Positions 61,801 to 64,000 of a stretch of DNA of 64,000 bases are shown in pieces. Source of the stretch: Muribaculaceae bacterium Isolate-037 (Harlan). GTDB lineage: Bacteria > Bacteroidota > Bacteroidia > Bacteroidales > Muribaculaceae. The position numbers and the translations under genes were made by a program. Where the stretch lies: the NCBI GenBank assembly GCA_003762615.1, contig RIAZ01000024.1, forward strand, positions 23,035 through 87,034, given 5' to 3'. Position 1 is the first letter of the stretch. Each line of letters opens with the position of its first letter. The notes below the pieces were generated by a model. That model ran no database searches. It saw only the letters and a program-made list of their open reading frames with translations, and was not told the DNA's origin.

Positions 61801-62523
61801 CGATACGCAGATCAGTCGGTCGTGAGCCTCGGCATCATCCTCAAACGTGAAATGCACGTCGTTCGTGGCAATCACCTTTATGCCATGCTTCTCCGCCATC
61901 TTCAGCAGAAACTCATTGACTTTCTCTTCGAGAGGATATACATCGCGGTTGGAATTCTCCTTGAATGTCTGGTGGCGTTGCAGCTCGAGGTAATAGTCGT
62001 CGCCAAACGTCTCCTTATACCATAGTATCCTCTCTTCGGCAGACTGCAGGTCATCATGTATTATGAATTGCGGCACTTCCCCGCCCAGACAAGCGGAGCA
62101 TACGATCAGCCCCTCGCGATGAAGGGCAAGCTGCTCACGGTCGGTACGTGGTTTGTAGTAGTAGCCGTCGGTCCATGCCTTGCTGACGAGCTTTATGAGG
62201 TTGTGGTAGCCTTGGCTATTCTTGGCAAGCACAATCAGATGGAAGCCATTGTCGCTCTTGTCCTTTCGGTCGGTCATTTTTTCACGGGCGACATACATCT
62301 CGCATCCGAGGATAGGTTTGAACTTCTCCTCATCGGGTTTCCCGGAGTTCTTTTTGTTGACATAGTTATAAAACTCCTTGATGCCGAACATGTTGCCGTG
62401 GTCGGTTAGGGCGATTCCGCGCATGCCGTCGCCGATAGCCTTATCGACGAGTTCGGGGATTGATGCCTTTCCGTCAAGCAGACTGTATTGTGAGTGAACG
62501 TGAAGATGAGTAAAAGGGATCAT
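58840..62523 (-). CDS. dnaE: DNA polymerase III alpha subunit
   Basis: The replicative polymerase, 1227 aa. The N-terminus is a PHP domain (FTHLHVHSQYSLLDGKASI and ALTDHGNMFGIKEFY). The catalytic palm carries GPGRGSAAGS and PDIDVDFDDDGR with the metal-binding Asp residues. Helix-hairpin-helix, OB-fold (AGAKLTMGGMVTGINQRI) and C-terminal domains follow. Start 62523 is chosen because MIPFTHLHVHSQYS fits family N-termini and because a -7 box lies just upstream of it and inside the longer frame. Confidence 0.96.
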   Translation of the reverse strand: MIPFTHLHVHSQYSLLDGKASIPELVDKAIGDGMRGIALTDHGNMFGIKEFYNYVNKKNSGKPDEEKFKPILGCEMYVAREKMTDRKDKSDNGFHLIVLAKNSQGYHNLIKLVSKAWTDGYYYKPRTDREQLALHREGLIVCSACLGGEVPQFIIHDDLQSAEERILWYKETFGDDYYLELQRHQTFKENSNRDVYPLEEKVNEFLLKMAEKHGIKVIATNDVHFTFEDDAEAHDRLICVSMQKRFNEPRLHYTKQEWLKSTEEMNKIFADVPQALQNTNEILDKIEFYSIDHGPIMPNFAIPEEFGTEEEYRQRLTEEDLFNEFTQDENGNVVLSKEDADKKIKRLGGYDKLYRIKFEADYLEKLTWEGAKERYGDPLTDDVKERLKFELYIMKTMGFPGYFLIVQDFINVAKKQLGVSVGPGRGSAAGSAAAYCLGITQIDPIKYDLLFERFLNPDRISLPDIDVDFDDDGRYVVLKYVTEKYGAEKVAHIITYQTMATKSAIKDVAKVMELPLPESNRLAKLVPDRLPEVNGKAPKINFKNCLAYCKEFEAETHNENPIVREVMKYAGQLEGNVRGTGIHACGVIIGRDDITDWVPISVATDADGSKVISTQYEGSVIEETGLIKMDFLGLKTLSIIKEALANIKQTRGFDLDIEHIPLDDAPTFKLYCDGRTTSTFQFESAGMQNSLRDLQPSKFEDLIAMNALYRPGPMDYIPSFIKRKHGDEPISYDIPIMEKYLEETYGITVYQEQVMLLSRLLSNFTRGESDMLRKAMGKKQIDKMAKLKVKFMDEGQKNGHKAEVLEKIWADWEKFASYAFNKSHATCYTWVAYQTAYLKANYPAEYMAGVLSRNLGAADKLKKIMDECIRMGIDVKGPDINESIEKFGVTKAGQIRFGLGAIKGVGGNAVNAIIAERRENGPYKDIYDFVERVNLSSCNRSSIESLGMAGAFDSLGYMREIFVEPVGDTSFTEMLVKYGQTIQNDKNSMQASLFGDFEPIETARPPIPQVTPWNRLKLLDEEKKLVTIYLSAHPLDPYYMELTYGCNCSCGDFEDKKVAGAKLTMGGMVTGINQRIARNGRPYGVITIEDMTGSVDFMLFANNFEFYKNRLQVGDAVYLKVNVAQSKFKPDRLDVNIEEIQNLDNVQGKMANALTVYLDDRFCTEEFFNKFLQFNAGKRAGDLFIDIYNQETKQIISVHSRKKFSVTKETVAFLDDWGVKYKVTTSS

Positions 62524-62554
62524 GTGATTTGTTATGGAGAAGTGAATTTTTTTA

Positions 62555-62562
62555 CAAAGATA
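62555..62562 (-). promoter_or_regulatory. -7 box of dnaE
   Basis: Minus strand TATCTTTG fits TAnnTTTG, 31 nt before the ATG. No clear -33 box. Confidence 0.4.
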
Positions 62563-62645
62563 ATTGAAAGAAATCAATAAGCGAGCGTGTCAGTGAAAAA
62601 ATTTTTGTATGTCGATGCGGTTTCCGGTCATTGTCATCCCATTGC

Positions 62646-63746
62646 TTAATTATCTTTTTTCTTAGATACTGCGAATATCTTTTCAAGTTTGTTATTTATA
62701 CGCCACTCTGATTCTTTGATATTGGAAGTGTCGCGTTTGTTAGTGTCTAAATTTACTTCATCCTTGAATATCGCTTTCATCCCGGTATTGAAATGGCGAC
62801 CGAAACATGGATATTTCATTTTTATTTTAGCAAGAAATACCCCTTTAAGGCGAGATGTCCATACCCCCGTCTCGGAATTTCTGAAATACAGGTGATCCTC
62901 CGCAGCCCCGATAATGCCGGCGTTTGCCAATTCGTATAAGTCATTGGCAAGATTTTTGATTGTATCGAGGCGTTTCTCATCCGTGTCGATGCTTGCTCCC
63001 AGATGGGTTTTCAATAGTTTTTTATACCAACGCTCTTTATGTTTTTCCGACTTTATACCCAGACGGTAGCGAAGTTTGGCAATTTGGGATCCACCCAGTC
63101 TTGAGGTATCCCTTTTGAATACGTATAATTCCAGTCCATACTCCAAATCAGCCTTACCGACATATCTAAGGCGGTCGTTATTCCTTTTGAAACATTCCTT
63201 TATATCCTTGCTCCATACATATACCACGTCAGGTGTCAGCCGGTCGATGAGCGTGCGGAATGCGGGATAAGCTGCATCGTATGTGGCGGCATCCTTTGGC
63301 GTCATTTCCGTGTCATTATGGTAGAATTGCAGATAGTTGGTGAACGCTATCCGATTCCACAACGATGCCCGCTTTTCGCTGCCGAGATCGCCGGCACATT
63401 TCAGCATATAATACGTGAATATCTTATAGGATGGATACGAAGCATCTCTATCAATAAAAGAGGTGATTTCAATGATATTGCTGTTGCTCAGCCGATAATA
63501 AGCCTTATCCTCACGCGACGCATAGAAAGGGCAATCCTGATCTTTCTCCCAAATGGAGTCGGGATTCCTGCATACCGCAGTATGGGGGCAATCCTCGGTG
63601 CAGAAATGACATACTCCGACTGCAAGAGTCTTCAGTCCATAGAATCCCTCCTCATAACCGTCGCCTATCCACGGCTCAAAGAAATAAGGATTGTCATTAC
63701 TGCCTTCCGGCGTCTGCGTCATATAAGAGTTGTTGAAATCATCCAT
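62646..63746 (-). CDS. Uncharacterised Cys-rich protein, possibly uracil-DNA glycosylase-like
   Basis: A 366-aa cytoplasmic protein of no certain family. The N-terminus has GLKTLAVGVCHFCTEDCPHT with C46, C49, C53, H55 and C59, and C72 follows; this could hold zinc or an Fe-S cluster. The layout of an early hydrophobic strand before the Cys cluster and a later LTPDVVYVWSKDI strand is reminiscent of the uracil-DNA glycosylase-like fold, but the match is weak. The C-terminal half is basic and charged (KEKWYKK-like runs, KSEKHKERWYKKLL), fitting nucleic-acid binding. It lies upstream of dnaE on the same strand, 68 nt from the dnaE promoter region, as a separate unit. Confidence 0.65.
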   Translation of the reverse strand: MDDFNNSYMTQTPEGSNDNPYFFEPWIGDGYEEGFYGLKTLAVGVCHFCTEDCPHTAVCRNPDSIWEKDQDCPFYASREDKAYYRLSNSNIIEITSFIDRDASYPSYKIFTYYMLKCAGDLGSEKRASLWNRIAFTNYLQFYHNDTEMTPKDAATYDAAYPAFRTLIDRLTPDVVYVWSKDIKECFKRNNDRLRYVGKADLEYGLELYVFKRDTSRLGGSQIAKLRYRLGIKSEKHKERWYKKLLKTHLGASIDTDEKRLDTIKNLANDLYELANAGIIGAAEDHLYFRNSETGVWTSRLKGVFLAKIKMKYPCFGRHFNTGMKAIFKDEVNLDTNKRDTSNIKESEWRINNKLEKIFAVSKKKDN

Positions 63747-64000
63747 AAGATTGGTATAAGATTAGATGCTTGCAAATTTAATGAAGATAATCGGAATAAA
63801 GAATACCTTAATTGGTTCAATCCGGTTCAAATGCAGTAAAAAACTAATGAAGAATTATATCTTTGTGTTCTCCGTGTTTACTCTGATATCACCAAGGACT
63901 CAAGTGTTAAAATTGTAGGAATATTATGTTAAAATTTATAAATACATGTATTTGATAATTATTTCTGCAATTTTAATCTTGGATCTCTTGATATGTATAG
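63747..64000. other. 254-nt region at the window end
   Basis: AT-rich. A plus-strand TATCTTTG (63858-63865) could be a -7 box for a gene beyond the window. No coding frame or RNA gene was recognised. Confidence 0.4.
63773..63780 (-). promoter_or_regulatory. -7 box of the Cys-rich protein gene
   Basis: Minus strand TAAATTTG fits TAnnTTTG, 26 nt before the start codon. No matching -33 box. Confidence 0.35.

Overview
The window looks like chromosomal DNA of an anaerobic gut Bacteroidales, most likely Muribaculaceae-like; the family is inference and the order is well supported. Signs seen in the sequence are a 286-residue Bacteroidetes-type primary sigma factor, many promoters of the TTTG / N19-20 / TAnnTTTG kind, a NusB with a long N-terminal extension, TonB receptor/DUF4249 pairs, GLPGLI proteins, DUF5606 and DUF3943 proteins, and anaerobic enzymes (NrdDG, GlpABC). 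No rRNA, tRNA or CRISPR array was recognised.

Layout. 1-4.8 kb: housekeeping genes on the + strand (rlmB 3' part, nusB, yajC, ybbR-like, coaE, DUF5606). 4.9-11 kb: an accessory stretch with lower GC, holding a small membrane protein (-), an OLD/PARIS-like ATPase coupled to a DUF4276 TOPRIM-like protein, another small membrane protein, a propeller-like lipoprotein (-), a 7-nt tandem repeat, and a cluster of a 133-aa protein, a 31-aa ORF and a PGN_0703-type PD-(D/E)XK nuclease. 11-16.5 kb: nrdD-nrdG (-) and malic enzyme maeB (+). 16.6-21.6 kb: a minus-strand operon of a small membrane protein, dxs, trkA and trkH. 21.9-35.6 kb: plus-strand ftsK, lolA-like, trxB, dCMP deaminase, C-terminal processing peptidase, 5-formyl-THF cyclo-ligase, a hemerythrin-like protein with lost ligands, a LuxR-type regulator, an M16 peptidase and an M3 dipeptidyl peptidase.

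35.8-41.2 kb: a minus-strand outer-membrane operon (small lipoprotein, TonB receptor, DUF4249 lipoprotein, DUF3943 protein). 41.4-42.5 kb: a decayed IS982-type element. 42.6-45.6 kb: a minus-strand BlaI-led operon with a minimal 80-aa BlaR-like protein and two intact GLPGLI genes plus one truncated copy. 45.9-52.5 kb: a complete glycerol operon glpA-glpB-glpC-glpK-glpF, which takes up glycerol, phosphorylates it and oxidises glycerol-3-phosphate anaerobically. 52.6-63.7 kb: rpoD, htrA/degP, an NlpC/P60 lipoprotein, a PagL-like lipid A deacylase with a lipoprotein, trxA, dnaE and an uncharacterised Cys-rich protein.

The best candidates for something little described are the ATPase/TOPRIM module at 5.4-7.5 kb, the 133-aa/31-aa/nuclease cluster at 9.5-11.0 kb, and the BlaI system with paired operators and a sensor that lacks its protease. 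Functions rest on motif reading only; no database search was possible.
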